The notes under the pieces were generated by a model that did no database searches, was not told where the DNA came from, and saw only the letters and a list, made by a program, of their open reading frames with translations. Positions 1-9,644 of a stretch of 64,000 nt of DNA are shown piece by piece. Source of the DNA: an uncultured Granulosicoccus sp. (GTDB taxonomy: Bacteria > Pseudomonadota > Gammaproteobacteria > Granulosicoccales > Granulosicoccaceae); contig CANMQI010000005.1 in NCBI GenBank assembly GCA_947499955.1, positions 416,315-480,314 on the forward strand. The letters are read 5' to 3'. Position 1 is the stretch's first letter. Each line of letters begins with the position of its first letter. A program made the translations under genes and the position numbers.

Positions 1-953
1 CGACGTCGCTCATCACGCGGTGGCAGAGCAAAGGTATCGCGGTAGCATTTCGAGAAATGCGGTGCCGAAATGAAGCCACAAGCCAGCGCAATGTCGACAA
101 TCGGCATACTGCTCTGTAGCAACAGCTGACGAGCGCGTTCCAGCCGCAGCTCCAGGTAGTAGCGCGTGGGCACACAATGCAGATACCGTTGAAACAGGCG
201 TTCCAGCTGACGACGTGACAGACCGACGTGATGGGACAGTTCGTCCAGCGTCATCGGCTCCTCGATATTGGCTTCCATCAGCGACACCGCCTCGGCAAGC
301 TTGGGCTGACTGGCGCCGATGCGCTGTGTCAGAGGCACACGCTGCCGATCGTTCTGATCGCGGATACGCTCGCACATGAACTGCTCTGAAATGCGCGTCG
401 CCAGTTCATTGCCATGACACATGCGAACCTCACTGAGCATCATGTCCAGCGGTGCCGTGCCACCGGCACAGGTATAACGCTTGCGGTCGATCTCGAACAG
501 CTCCGGAGAAATCACCAGGTGCGGAAATTCCTCGCGCGCGGCAGCCAGGTTTTCCCAATGAATGGTGCAACGGTAGTCGTGCAGCAGATCGGCCCGCGCC
601 AACAGATAGGTGCCGGTACAGATGGCCCCCAGAATGGCACCTTGCTTGTCCAGCTGACGCAGCCACTGCATGCCCGGCTCATCCTTGACCAGATGTACGT
701 TCAGGCCACTGCAGACGAACACGGCGTCATAGCGCTCCCGGGTCTGCGCACTGTGCTCCACCGGAAACCGGATGCCGTTACTGCAGGCAACCTCCTGGCC
801 ATCGCTGGACACCAACGTCCAGCGATAGAGTGTCTGCCCGCTCAACTGGTTGGCCATGCGCAGTGTTTCCAACGCGCTGCTGAATGCCAGCAATGAAAAC
901 TGCGGCACCAGATAGAAGCCAATGCGAATCGTGCTATCGGCAGAGCCGATCAT
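1..953 (-). CDS. GlxA-family AraC-type transcriptional regulator (GbdR/CdhR-like), C-terminus cut by window edge
   Basis: The frame opens with ATG at 953 and stays open to base 1, giving 317 visible residues, close to the usual full length of about 320. The N-terminal part is a DJ-1/PfpI-like domain with the motifs AICTGTYLLA and CAGGTAPLDMML. The C-terminal part is an AraC-type double helix-turn-helix (TLDELSHHVGLSRRQLERLF, then ALACGFISAPHFSKCYRDTF). Known members of this architecture, such as GbdR and CdhR, activate glycine betaine or carnitine catabolism in pseudomonads. The gene lies directly downstream of an MttB-type methyltransferase on the same strand, so control of methylated-amine or betaine use is a reasonable inference. 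The ligand cannot be read from sequence. Confidence 0.9.
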   Translation of the reverse strand, partial: MIGSADSTIRIGFYLVPQFSLLAFSSALETLRMANQLSGQTLYRWTLVSSDGQEVACSNGIRFPVEHSAQTRERYDAVFVCSGLNVHLVKDEPGMQWLRQLDKQGAILGAICTGTYLLARADLLHDYRCTIHWENLAAAREEFPHLVISPELFEIDRKRYTCAGGTAPLDMMLSEVRMCHGNELATRISEQFMCERIRDQNDRQRVPLTQRIGASQPKLAEAVSLMEANIEEPMTLDELSHHVGLSRRQLERLFQRYLHCVPTRYYLELRLERARQLLLQSSMPIVDIALACGFISAPHFSKCYRDTFALPPRDERR

Positions 954-981
954 GAGTCAATCAAATGGGGCATTTCAAGCA

Positions 982-1034
982 CCGGTAAGGCTCTCTGGGT
1001 GCGATTCAATCACCCGAGCAGAGAGCCGACCGGG
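982..1034 (-). terminator. Intercistronic hairpin between mttB homologue and GlxA regulator
   Basis: A 9-bp perfect inverted repeat (GGCTCTCTG at 989-997 and CAGAGAGCC at 1019-1027) encloses a second short stem. It is flanked by a further complementary CCGGT/ACCGG pair. It starts 6 bases after the stop of the methyltransferase gene. No T-tract follows on the minus strand, so it may be a partial terminator or an mRNA-stabilising hairpin rather than a full stop. Confidence 0.5.
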
Positions 1035-1039
1035 GTGAC

Positions 1040-2605
1040 TTAATAATTGGCATCCGGAAACGCCGCTTTACGCACTTTAATATATTCCTGCAGTGCTTCG
1101 TCAACTGCAATGTCGATTGCAGGTGCCTCGTAACTGTTCAATGCCGCCTTCCATTGGCCGTTTGCCCGCTGAGCCGCATCGAGTGAACCTTCCGATTGCC
1201 ACTGCTCGAAACTGTTGTTATCCGATATTTCCGATCGCCAGAACGCACTCTGAAAGTTGGCTTGAGTATGCGCACACCCCAGAAAATGGTTACCCGGCCC
1301 CACTTCACGCAAGGCATCCAGAGCCTGACCATTCTCGCTCAGATCGATCCCTCCAAGCAACACCCCCAGCATGCTGGCCTGGTCGGCATCCATCATGAAT
1401 TTCTCATAGCCCATGGCCAGGCCTCCTTCCAGCCAGCCGGCCGTGTGCAACATGAAGTTGACGCCTGCCATGGCTGCCGACTGCAGCGTGTTGGCAGCTT
1501 CATAGGCGGCCTGGGCATCCGGCAGCTTCGACGCACACAACCCGCCGCCACTTCTGAATGGCACGCCGAGGCGCCGCGCCAGAGAAGCGGCGATGTACAT
1601 GACCTGGGTCGGTTCGGGAGAACCGAAGGTCGGTGCCCCCGACTGCATGGAGATGGAACTGGCAAAGGTGCCGAACACCACTGGCGCACCGGGTCGCACC
1701 AGCTGCACGAAAGCCATACCGGCCAGAGCCTCGGCCAGAATCTGTGCAGCGGTGCCCGCAACGGTCACCGGCGACATCGCGCCGGCGAGAATGAAGGGTG
1801 AAATGATGCACCCCTGGTTGGCGCGCGCATAGACCTTGGCCGCCCCCAGCATGGTTTCGTCGAAGGTCATGGGTGAATTGGCGTTGATCAGATTGACGAC
1901 CACCGTTTTCTCCACGCCTGTCGCTGGATCGATAAAGTCATCACCGAACAGTATCTTCGCCATGGCGACGGTATCTTCCGCCCGTTCCGGCGCAGTCACC
2001 GAGCCCATGAAGGGTTTGTCGCTGTAGCGCATATGCGCGTACACCATATCGAAGTGACGCTTGTTGACGGGCAGGTCCACCGGTTCGCAAACCGTACCGC
2101 CGGAGTGGTGCAGCGATTTGCTCATATAGGCCAGTTTGACGAAATTCTGGAAGTCTTCGATGGTGGCGTAGCGCCGGCCCTTGTCCAGGTCATGCACGAA
2201 CGGAGGCCCGTAGGCGGGTACCATCACCGTATTGTCGCCGCCGATGACAACCGACTTCGCAGGATTACGCGCATGTTGCGTGAAGATCGCAGGCGCGCTG
2301 TCCTGAACCAGCTTGCGGCACAAGCCGCGTGGAAAGCGAACCCGCTCGCCCTGCACGTCGGCGCCGGCGTTGCGCCACAGTTCCAGCGCCTCGGCATCAT
2401 CCCGAAAATCGATCCCGATCTCTTCGAGAATGGTATCCGCATTACGCTCGATCAGTTCGAGACCTTCCTCGTTGAGGATTTCGTAATACGGGATCTTGCG
2501 CTTGATATAGGCTTGGGCGGTCGTACCGGCTGCAGCCCGGGCTCGTTTGGCTTCTCGCCCGCCGCCTCGTCGCCTGCCTCGCGCAGGTGCACCTTCTGTA
2601 CTCAT
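1040..2605 (-). CDS. Trimethylamine methyltransferase (MttB) family protein, non-pyrrolysine type
   Basis: This 521-residue protein is typical of the MttB superfamily in length and sequence (for example ISPFILAGAMSPVTVAGTAA and FRSGGGLCASKLPDAQAAYE). The frame has no in-frame TAG, so it is a non-pyrrolysine member. Characterised non-Pyl homologues, such as glycine betaine methyltransferase MtgB, move a methyl group from a quaternary amine to a corrinoid protein. No corrinoid protein or corrinoid:THF methyltransferase gene is in the window, so the acceptor must be encoded elsewhere. The N-terminus has a basic Arg/Gly-rich stretch of about 25 residues before the conserved domain. A GlxA-type regulator lies downstream and a betaine-homocysteine-type methyltransferase lies 2.2 kb away. 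The exact substrate is unknown. Confidence 0.88.
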   Translation of the reverse strand: MSTEGAPARGRRRGGGREAKRARAAAGTTAQAYIKRKIPYYEILNEEGLELIERNADTILEEIGIDFRDDAEALELWRNAGADVQGERVRFPRGLCRKLVQDSAPAIFTQHARNPAKSVVIGGDNTVMVPAYGPPFVHDLDKGRRYATIEDFQNFVKLAYMSKSLHHSGGTVCEPVDLPVNKRHFDMVYAHMRYSDKPFMGSVTAPERAEDTVAMAKILFGDDFIDPATGVEKTVVVNLINANSPMTFDETMLGAAKVYARANQGCIISPFILAGAMSPVTVAGTAAQILAEALAGMAFVQLVRPGAPVVFGTFASSISMQSGAPTFGSPEPTQVMYIAASLARRLGVPFRSGGGLCASKLPDAQAAYEAANTLQSAAMAGVNFMLHTAGWLEGGLAMGYEKFMMDADQASMLGVLLGGIDLSENGQALDALREVGPGNHFLGCAHTQANFQSAFWRSEISDNNSFEQWQSEGSLDAAQRANGQWKAALNSYEAPAIDIAVDEALQEYIKVRKAAFPDANY

Positions 2606-2718
2606 CGGCCTGATCTTCTGTTGGTCATGTCACCTGCAATAATGGACTGCCGGACCGACCTTCAGTGTTGCAGCGAACGACGTGGTCGTAACGCCAAACG
2701 ACCTGACTGCACTCAAAT

Positions 2719-3279
2719 TCAGATGGTGTCGACCAGGGAATAGCAACTGCGCACGAAATTGGCCTGCGACTTGGTCTGGATACGCCGCCGATTGTCCCGA
2801 CGCACACGACGTATGGCCTGCTCCGGTTCCACCCCGAATTCCACCAGGATGCGAGCCGCAATCATGCCGGTACGCCCCAGCCCCGCATAGCAGTGAATGG
2901 CGACCCGCTCGCCGATGCGCAAGGCATGACGAATACGCTCACCTTCGACCGCCCAGACATCCTCGAATTCCTGATTCGGAATATCCATATCGATGATGGG
3001 CAGATGCTTCCACCAGATTCCGGCATTCTGAACAGCTGCCGGCAAGCCTTCGACCTTGTTCATCTTCAATTCGTGGGGTTCGACCAGGCACAACACGCCA
3101 TTGGCTCCCCACTCGATGATCTCATTGAGATCCGTCTGCAACAATCGCTTGTTGCCAGTAGCCGGTTTGTCGATGCGCACGCCAGGGCAGGCAACCAGCC
3201 CCATGCAGCCGACCGAACCCGGCACATTGATGGTGTCGATGGGGTTGGCTGGCAGTGGTTTTCTCAATCCAAATACCAT
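2719..3279 (-). CDS. Dual-specificity/tyrosine protein phosphatase-like protein (CDKN3 family)
   Basis: The protein carries the cysteine-phosphatase signature HCYAGLGRTG, with nucleophile C130 and R136 counted from the ATG at 3279. A DMDIPN segment about 30 residues earlier can supply the general-acid aspartate. The C-terminal basic segment (RRVRRDNRRRIQTKSQ) matches the family end. An in-frame GTG at 3303 would add eight residues, but the ATG at 3279 has a purine-rich GGGGACTGAG upstream and fits the family better. It is transcribed towards the MttB homologue across a 113-bp gap. The role is unknown: dephosphorylation of a protein, or of a small molecule or nucleotide, are both possible. Confidence 0.85.
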   Translation of the reverse strand: MVFGLRKPLPANPIDTINVPGSVGCMGLVACPGVRIDKPATGNKRLLQTDLNEIIEWGANGVLCLVEPHELKMNKVEGLPAAVQNAGIWWKHLPIIDMDIPNQEFEDVWAVEGERIRHALRIGERVAIHCYAGLGRTGMIAARILVEFGVEPEQAIRRVRRDNRRRIQTKSQANFVRSCYSLVDTI

Positions 3280-3546
3280 GATCGTCTCAGTCCCCGGATA
3301 CACAGGTGAACGCGCCCGGCATTATCCGATCAACCACGGTGGCAAGTACGGCAAGGCAGCAGTTCGTATTGTCAACAAATGGTAAATTCATGATAGCCCG
3401 GTAAATCGCCTGCGAATCTTAACTTATTGGCAGAGCAGACTACTCGCAAGAGCCGTTGAATAGATCTGCAAGCGTCACACTCCGGTAATTTTCCGCGCGT
3501 AGCGTTTACCCTTCATCGTACAGGACAGGCCAGCCAGGCAGCGCAT

Positions 3547-4773
3547 TCAGTCCGGGCGTATCCGCTGCAGGTACTTGCGCACCCTGGCACGCAAGCGACG
3601 ATTGGCCAGCGCCAGACCGAGCTGCCAGCGCCAACGATAAACAGACACATCCACCATGGGGCTGGTGTCGCAATTGAAATCTTCCTTGTAAGTCGGCGGC
3701 TCGCCTCGCATGAAATCGTAATACTTGCGCCCCGCCTCTCGGTTGCGCTGCATCTCCATGAGATGCGCCAGCGTCAGGGACATGTATCGATTCGAGTCCT
3801 TGCGGGTGAAGCCACTCTGGTAGTAATGGCAATTGTCCGCATCGTAGTAGCAATACAGCACCGCCAGCAGGCGTGTGCCCAGATGAAAGCGCACGATATC
3901 GACAGCACCCTCGGCAAACAGCTGTCGACTCAACTGGTGGTGAAATTGCCTGAAACGCTCGGAGGCAAACACACTCTTGCGCCGTTTGTGCAACTGCCGT
4001 TCATGGTTCAGCTCAGCCAGTTCACGAAACGCAGCATCGAAGCTATCGGCTGTCTTGATGGAGGTCAGCTCGATACCACCATCCTTGTCCGCAGCCCTCT
4101 GGCTGCGCCGAATGCGTTTGGCACGACTGGCACCCAGACTCTCCAGATAATCCGATTCATCGCCTTGCAGTGACAGGCGATAGCGAAACCCGGCCGAACG
4201 CTCCCGTACACGGTTTTCACCACCGGCCAGCAAGATCTTGTACAACAGCGAGTCTTGCAGCAGGCAGGACAACTCTATCTGAGTCCAGCCATTGAACTGC
4301 TGCAGATAATCGGATGCCAGAATACCGGTTTCCGACTCCAGGCCGGGTTCGACCAGCAAGTCGCCATACTCGGTAGCCACCTCATCAATGGCCAACTCCC
4401 CGGTTCCCGTCAGCCGCAGACAGCCTCGTCTTGGCACTATACTGCAGGTCCGCAGATACAGTGGCAACAAGCCGACCAGTACACCATTGCGACGCCAGGT
4501 GATGATATGCAGGTGGTCATGCTTGCCTGCGTAGACCTGCCACCAGGTGTAATGCCATGCCCAGCTCATGAAGACACTACCGGCATCGCTACGGCCCAGC
4601 AGAGTGTTCCAGTCGGCTTCGAGATCCTTGAATACCGCGTTGTCGGTGACTAATTCTCTATCCAGCGTGTAAACCGTGCCTGCAAGCGGCATCGGTGGCC
4701 TATCATTAGATTCCTCGCCGGCAATTGCCTTGCCCGCAAGAGGTTTTTCGTAGGGGTTCACAACCGGCTGCAT
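3547..4773 (-). CDS. GNAT-fold acyltransferase of the CelD/BcsL (BioF2-like) family
   Basis: At 408 residues it matches the CelD/BioF2-like acetyltransferase family in layout. The N-terminal half contains the typical SWAWHYTWW segment, and a GNAT-like half (about residues 215-380) contains ELNHERQLHKRRKSVFA and YYDFMRGEPPTYKEDF. Family members are soluble proteins often linked to exopolysaccharide or amino-acyl modification; no such genes are adjacent here. The start at 4773 has AAGG upstream but lies only 15 bp from the divergent methyltransferase start, so the two promoters must overlap coding sequence. A second ATG at 4692 would leave a 96-bp spacer and is a serious alternative. Substrate unknown. 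Confidence 0.8.
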   Translation of the reverse strand: MQPVVNPYEKPLAGKAIAGEESNDRPPMPLAGTVYTLDRELVTDNAVFKDLEADWNTLLGRSDAGSVFMSWAWHYTWWQVYAGKHDHLHIITWRRNGVLVGLLPLYLRTCSIVPRRGCLRLTGTGELAIDEVATEYGDLLVEPGLESETGILASDYLQQFNGWTQIELSCLLQDSLLYKILLAGGENRVRERSAGFRYRLSLQGDESDYLESLGASRAKRIRRSQRAADKDGGIELTSIKTADSFDAAFRELAELNHERQLHKRRKSVFASERFRQFHHQLSRQLFAEGAVDIVRFHLGTRLLAVLYCYYDADNCHYYQSGFTRKDSNRYMSLTLAHLMEMQRNREAGRKYYDFMRGEPPTYKEDFNCDTSPMVDVSVYRWRWQLGLALANRRLRARVRKYLQRIRPD

Positions 4774-4788
4774 GATAACCTTGAGAAT

Positions 4789-5853
4789 ATGACTGACAAA
4801 CTCAAAGCCCTACTCGATTCCCACCGCCTGTTACTGGCAGATGGCGCTACAGGCACCAATCTTTTCGCCGTCGGCTTGCAGACTGGCGATGCTCCGGAGC
4901 TTTGGAACACAGAGCACCCGAATCGTATCACCGATTTACACCGTTCTTTTGTGAACGCGGGTTCAGACATCATCCTGACCAACAGTTTTGGTGGCACACA
5001 TTACCGACTGGCCCTGCACAAGGCGGGCCACCGAGTGGCAGAACTGAATCAGGCCGCGGCCAGACTCGCCCGGGCAGAGGCGGATGCCGTCGATCGCCCT
5101 GTCCTGGTTGCAGGCTCCATGGGCCCGACCGGCGAAATTCTTCAACCCAACGGTTCAGTCAGCATCGACGAGGCACGACGCGCCTTTGCCGAACAGGCTG
5201 AAGCGCTGGCCGAAGGCGGAGCAGACATCCTGTGGATCGAAACCATTTCCTCGGCCGAGGAAATCGAGGCTGCAGTGCTGGGAGCTGCGAGCATCGGACT
5301 GCCTATCGTCTACACGGTCAGTATCGATACCAATGGCCGCACCATGATGGGACTGACGCCGGCAGAAACACTGAAGATCAGCACCAGCCTGAATACTCAT
5401 ATTACAGCCGTGGGCAGCAACTGCGGTGTGGGCGCCTCGGAAGTGGTCGCAGCCATCTGCAATCTCGGCACCGCTGCCAGGGAACTGGGTGTCAGCCCGG
5501 CACTGGTTGCCAAGGCCAATTGCGGCATACCTGATTATGTGGACGGCAAGATCGTCTACAGCGGCACCCCCGAGCTCATGGCCGACTACGCGGTTCTGGC
5601 AGCCAATGCCGGCGCATCCATCATCGGAGGCTGTTGTGGTACCACACCGGAACACGTCAGGGCCATGCGCGAGGCCATCGACGCCTGGCAACCCGGCGCA
5701 GCAGAGCCGGATGTGGACACCATCACGCGTGTTCTGGGCGAACTCTCTCAAGGTGCCAAGGCCCAGATGGCCGGTGACCTGAGTGTTGCCGGAGGTTCGG
5801 CGTCCGGACGCGGCAGCCGAGGTTCACGTCGGCGTCGCAGCACACCGAACTGA
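4789..5853 (+). CDS. Betaine--homocysteine / homocysteine S-methyltransferase
   Basis: This 354-residue enzyme is of the homocysteine S-methyltransferase (Pfam S-methyl_trans) fold. The three zinc-binding cysteines are visible: C212 in GSNCGVG and C282/C283 in GGCCGTTPEH. The N-terminal LADGATGTNLF and the LTNSFGGTHYR motif complete the barrel signature. It resembles the betaine-homocysteine methyltransferases of Rhizobiales, which transfer a methyl group from glycine betaine to homocysteine to give methionine and dimethylglycine. S-methylmethionine or another donor cannot be excluded. The last 30 residues are a Ser/Gly/Arg-rich tail absent from the catalytic fold. Its closeness to the MttB homologue and GlxA regulator supports a methylated-amine context. 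Confidence 0.85.
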   Translation: MTDKLKALLDSHRLLLADGATGTNLFAVGLQTGDAPELWNTEHPNRITDLHRSFVNAGSDIILTNSFGGTHYRLALHKAGHRVAELNQAAARLARAEADAVDRPVLVAGSMGPTGEILQPNGSVSIDEARRAFAEQAEALAEGGADILWIETISSAEEIEAAVLGAASIGLPIVYTVSIDTNGRTMMGLTPAETLKISTSLNTHITAVGSNCGVGASEVVAAICNLGTAARELGVSPALVAKANCGIPDYVDGKIVYSGTPELMADYAVLAANAGASIIGGCCGTTPEHVRAMREAIDAWQPGAAEPDVDTITRVLGELSQGAKAQMAGDLSVAGGSASGRGSRGSRRRRSTPN

Positions 5854-5995
5854 GCCGCCCCCGCCGCACCACCCCCGATTTGAAGCCTGACTCCGGAATG
5901 AATCAGTCTCATGGCAGCATCATTGCCACCGGCGATTCATTACGCAGCCTTGTCTCCCCTGTTTCCCTGTTGCAGACAACTCGTTCCAATCCATC

Positions 5996-6763
5996 ATGTT
6001 TGACAAGCACCTGACACCCAATCTGCTCGCTGCAGCCCTGGTGTTGCTCAGCTTTGCCCTGCCCGAGCCCTGGCAGGCCCTGATGCTGAGTACCGGACTG
6101 TTCGCGCTGTCCGGGGCCCTGACCAACTGGCTTGCCGTGCACATGTTGTTCGAGCGAGTCCCGGGGCTCTATGGCTCCGGCGTCATCACCCTGCATTTCG
6201 AGGAATTCAAGGCTGGCATCCTGCGCATGGTGCATGAGGAACTCTTCAGCAAGGACAAGGTTGAGCGTCTGCTGACTGCCAAGTCTCAATCTGCACCTGA
6301 TGGAGACAAGACAGGCCCGAATACGGACAGTCTGGGCGCGGCCATCGATCTGGAACCGATGCTGACAGCCATCGACCTGGATGCGGCCTACGACCAACTG
6401 GTGGCGACCATCGCCGAATCATCGTTCGGCTCCATGCTGGCCATGGTGGGCGGCGAAGCCGCTCTGCAACCCCTGCGCGAACCGTTCAAGGAGCGCATGC
6501 GAGGCTTTCTGGCCGATGCTGCCAGATCCCCGCGTATTCAGGCGGCCATTGGCGAGCAGCTGGGCAAGGCTGCCAGTAGTGAACGATTCGTCAACCGGCT
6601 CGATCAGCTACTGCGTGCTCGACTCGATGAAATGACACCCGAAATGGTCCGTGACATCATGCAGCGCATGATTCGTGAGCACCTGGGTTGGCTGGTGATC
6701 TGGGGCGGTGTTTTCGGTGGTCTGATCGGCCTGGTCGCCGGTCTGTTCGGCCTGTTCAGCTGA
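5996..6763 (+). CDS. DUF445 family inner-membrane protein
   Basis: The 255-residue protein has two hydrophobic helices at the N-terminus (about residues 9-50) with the family motif SGALTNWLAVHMLFERVPGL, and a C-terminal transmembrane segment (about 232-253). The intervening region carries the DUF445 repeat-like helices (FEEFKAGILRMVHEELFS, FVNRLDQLLRARLDEM). DUF445 proteins are widespread membrane proteins without an agreed function. The gene stands alone between the methyltransferase and a convergent HopJ-like gene, with no clear operon partner. Confidence 0.85.
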   Translation: MFDKHLTPNLLAAALVLLSFALPEPWQALMLSTGLFALSGALTNWLAVHMLFERVPGLYGSGVITLHFEEFKAGILRMVHEELFSKDKVERLLTAKSQSAPDGDKTGPNTDSLGAAIDLEPMLTAIDLDAAYDQLVATIAESSFGSMLAMVGGEAALQPLREPFKERMRGFLADAARSPRIQAAIGEQLGKAASSERFVNRLDQLLRARLDEMTPEMVRDIMQRMIREHLGWLVIWGGVFGGLIGLVAGLFGLFS

Positions 6764-6790
6764 TACCGGCTGCGGCGACAAGACCCGCTT

Positions 6791-7138
6791 TCAGGCGCGC
6801 GCTCGCAACGGCACGCCTTCGAATTCTATGCCCGACCAGCCTGTTTTCATGAACTGACGAATATTGGGATGGCTGTCACCGTCGGGGGTACGCAGCACAT
6901 CAGCCCGGTAATAGGCACCGAACAGCGCCAGCGTCTGTTCCTGCGTCAGTTCATGCAGGCGGGCGAAGGCAAACAGTTTGCATGAGCCGGTATTCTGTCC
7001 CGCTTCGTTGTAGATTTCGTGATTGTAGAACGCCGTGGGAATGAAGGTATAACGGCTGTTCACGAGCGCGATCACATCGGGGAATTCGATGCTCTCGGGC
7101 GCGGTGTTCAAGCGGTTCAGGAAAAGCTCGAGTTCCAT
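6791..7138 (-). CDS. HopJ type III effector-family protein (non-secreted housekeeping type)
   Basis: A 115-residue protein starting at the ATG at 7138 matches the HopJ family in length and content: LNTAPESIEFPDVIALVN, YTFIPTAFYNHE, then FGAYYRADVLRTPDGDSHPN. Despite the name, the family is common in non-pathogens that lack type III secretion, and no secretion genes are seen here. A GTG at 7204 in the same frame would add a hydrophobic, signal-like stretch of 22 residues, but the family normally starts near the chosen ATG, which has AGAAG upstream. It follows maeB's stop on the same strand by about 90 bases. Confidence 0.8.
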   Translation of the reverse strand: MELELFLNRLNTAPESIEFPDVIALVNSRYTFIPTAFYNHEIYNEAGQNTGSCKLFAFARLHELTQEQTLALFGAYYRADVLRTPDGDSHPNIRQFMKTGWSGIEFEGVPLRARA

Positions 7139-7230
7139 GGGCAAATCTTCTGCTGGAGACACACGGGATAGTAGCAGTAATCCTGCAAACACCAGGCCGG
7201 ACACGGTGTCCGGCCCGATGCTCAGCGCGC

Positions 7231-9576
7231 TCAGGCCTTTTTCAGGCTGCTTCTGTAATCGATGGCGTCAACCGCCGCGATGGCACACAGATTGACGATA
7301 CCGCGCACCGTGGTTGACTCCGTGACCACATGGGCCGGCTTGTTCAGCCCCATCAGCATGGGTCCGACCGGCAGTCCATCGCCCAGCACCTTGACCATGT
7401 TGTAGGTGATATTGGCGGCATCCAGATTCGGCATGACCAGCAGATTGGCCCCCCCACTGAAACTGGCATTGGGGAAGATTCGATCGCGCGTCTCCTCTGA
7501 CAGAGCGGCATCGGCATGCATCTCCCCCTCTACTGCCAGCTCGGGATGCCTGGCGCTCAGCAGCTCGCGCGCCTTGCGCATCTTCATGGCCGACTCGTTG
7601 TTACGACTGCCGAAGTTGGAGTGCGACAACATGCCGATCTTGGGCACCATGCCGAAACGCGTGACGATCTTCGAGGCCATGAAGGCGGTCTCGGCCAGCT
7701 CTTCGGCGGTCGGATTGAGAGTGACATGCGTATCGGTGAGAAAGACCGTGCCCTTGTCCAGAATCATCAGCATCAATGCCGAGATATCACTGACATCATC
7801 GCGGATGCCAATCACTTCGCACAGGTAGCGAAGATGGCGCGCATAGGCACCCTGCGTTCCACATACCAACGCATCGGCCTGGCCTTCACGTACCATCAAG
7901 GCACCCAGTGCCGTCATGCGTGTACGAATGACGTTGGCCGCATAACGCGGCGAGACACCGGCTCGCTCCATCAGGCGATGATAGGCGTCGACATGCTCTT
8001 CGTAGTTCGGATTGTTCTCCGGATCGACCACACTGAATCCCTCACCGACTTTCAGGCGCAGACCCAGCTCCTCGATCTTCGACTGGATATCTTCCGGTCG
8101 CCCCAGCAGTACCGGATGACAGATACCGTCATCGACCAGAATCTGCGTCGCATTCAGAACCCGCAAGGACTCGCCCTCGGCCAGAACCACACGCTGCGTA
8201 TCAGCCTGGGCCTGTTCGAACACCGGCTTCATGATGAGTCCGGAGCGGAAGATGAAGCTGTTGAGCTTGCGACGATAAGCGTCGAAATCGGTAATCGGTC
8301 GTGTCGCCACACCCGTTTCCATGGCCGCCCGTGCTACCTGCTCCGGAATCTCCATCATCAGGCGCGGATCGAACGGCTTGGGAATCAGATACTCGCGACC
8401 AAAGCGGAACGGCTTGCCGCCATAGGCTGCAGAGACGACGTCCGAGGCCTCCTTGGTGGCAATACCGGCAATGGCCTCGACCGCCGCTGCCTGCATGGCA
8501 CCGTTGATCTCGGTCGCGCCGACATCCAGCGCACCGCGAAACAGGAACGGAAAACACAGGACATTATTGACCTGATTCGGGTAATCCGAACGGCCGGTCG
8601 CCATGATGGCGTCATCACGCACCGCGTGCACGACATCGGGACTGATCTCGGGGTCAGGGTTGGCCAATGCCAGAATGAAAGGCGAGGCAGCCATACGTGC
8701 CACCTGGTCGCCGTTCATCACATTCGGGGCGGAAAGTCCGAGGAAGATGTCGACACCATCGATGACATCGTCCAGCGTACGCGCATCGGTTTCACGCGCA
8801 TAGGCGCCCTTGTAGGGGTCCATGTTGTCACGCCCCTTGTAGACCACACCGTGCACATCGCACACGGTTACCCGCTCCTTGTTCAGACCCATGAACACCA
8901 GCAGGTTCAGGCAGGCCAGAGCCGCAGCCCCCGCCCCGGAACACACCAGCGAGACCTTGTCCAGATCCTTCCCCGCCACCTTCAGGCCGTTTCTGACAGC
9001 GGCCGCCACCACGATCGCCGTACCGTGCTGATCGTCGTGGAACACCGGAATGTTCATTTTCTCACGCAGGCGTTTTTCGATGACGAAGCACTCGGGCGCC
9101 TTGATGTCTTCCAGATTGATACCGCCGAAGGTGGGTTCCAGCAACTCCACCGCTTCACAGAAGCGATCGACATCGGTGGTGTCCAGCTCCAGGTCAAAGA
9201 CGTCGACGTTGGCGAACTTCTTGAACAGTACCGCCTTGCCTTCCATGACCGGCTTGGACGCCAGTGCGCCAATGGCACCCAGTCCGAGAACAGCCGTGCC
9301 GTTGGTGATGACCGCCACCAGGTTGCTGCGGGCTGTCATGGAGGCCGCTTCCAGCGGATCTCTGACGATCTCGTTACAGGCGGCGGCAACTCCGGGTGAA
9401 TAGGCCAGCGCCAGATCGCGCTGGTTGACCATGTTCTTGGTCGCCGAGATCTCCAGCTTGCCTGGCGTAGGATAGCGATGATAGTTGAGAGCGGCCTCGG
9501 CCAGAGACTCCTGGGCTACCTGCTCACTGGCAGGATGAAGATTCTTGCTGCCGGTATCACTGGGTTTGTCACTCAT
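7231..9576 (-). CDS. maeB: NADP-dependent malic enzyme with C-terminal phosphotransacetylase domain
   Basis: The protein of 781 residues has the fused architecture of MaeB. The N-terminal malic enzyme domain (about 30-430) contains [16 protein letters not shown], the [15 protein letters not shown] segment and the dinucleotide-binding [14 protein letters not shown]. The C-terminal phosphate acetyl/butyryltransferase-like domain (about 450-780) is regulatory in characterised MaeB proteins. It oxidatively decarboxylates malate to pyruvate, supplying NADPH during growth on C4 acids. The ATG at 9576 has AGGAAAG seven bases upstream; an overlapping TTG at 9579 is not needed. A large palindromic element separates it from leuA upstream. 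Confidence 0.95.
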   Translation of the reverse strand: MSDKPSDTGSKNLHPASEQVAQESLAEAALNYHRYPTPGKLEISATKNMVNQRDLALAYSPGVAAACNEIVRDPLEAASMTARSNLVAVITNGTAVLGLGAIGALASKPVMEGKAVLFKKFANVDVFDLELDTTDVDRFCEAVELLEPTFGGINLEDIKAPECFVIEKRLREKMNIPVFHDDQHGTAIVVAAAVRNGLKVAGKDLDKVSLVCSGAGAAALACLNLLVFMGLNKERVTVCDVHGVVYKGRDNMDPYKGAYARETDARTLDDVIDGVDIFLGLSAPNVMNGDQVARMAASPFILALANPDPEISPDVVHAVRDDAIMATGRSDYPNQVNNVLCFPFLFRGALDVGATEINGAMQAAAVEAIAGIATKEASDVVSAAYGGKPFRFGREYLIPKPFDPRLMMEIPEQVARAAMETGVATRPITDFDAYRRKLNSFIFRSGLIMKPVFEQAQADTQRVVLAEGESLRVLNATQILVDDGICHPVLLGRPEDIQSKIEELGLRLKVGEGFSVVDPENNPNYEEHVDAYHRLMERAGVSPRYAANVIRTRMTALGALMVREGQADALVCGTQGAYARHLRYLCEVIGIRDDVSDISALMLMILDKGTVFLTDTHVTLNPTAEELAETAFMASKIVTRFGMVPKIGMLSHSNFGSRNNESAMKMRKARELLSARHPELAVEGEMHADAALSEETRDRIFPNASFSGGANLLVMPNLDAANITYNMVKVLGDGLPVGPMLMGLNKPAHVVTESTTVRGIVNLCAIAAVDAIDYRSSLKKA

Positions 9577-9644
9577 CAAACGCTTTCCTGTGGTTGATTC
9601 CTGCCCCCGGCGGCTGGGATGCCGGGGGCAGACTTGAAGGGCTT

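Noticed and set aside
1040..2605. Possible pyrrolysine-containing MttB
   Set aside because: The frame is full length with no in-frame amber codon, so it is a non-pyrrolysine homologue.
7516..9399. Long open frame (about 627 codons) on the plus strand
   Set aside because: It is fully antisense to maeB, whose protein is an excellent family match. The antisense peptide is His/Arg/Gln-rich and shows no family features; it is an artefact of codon bias.
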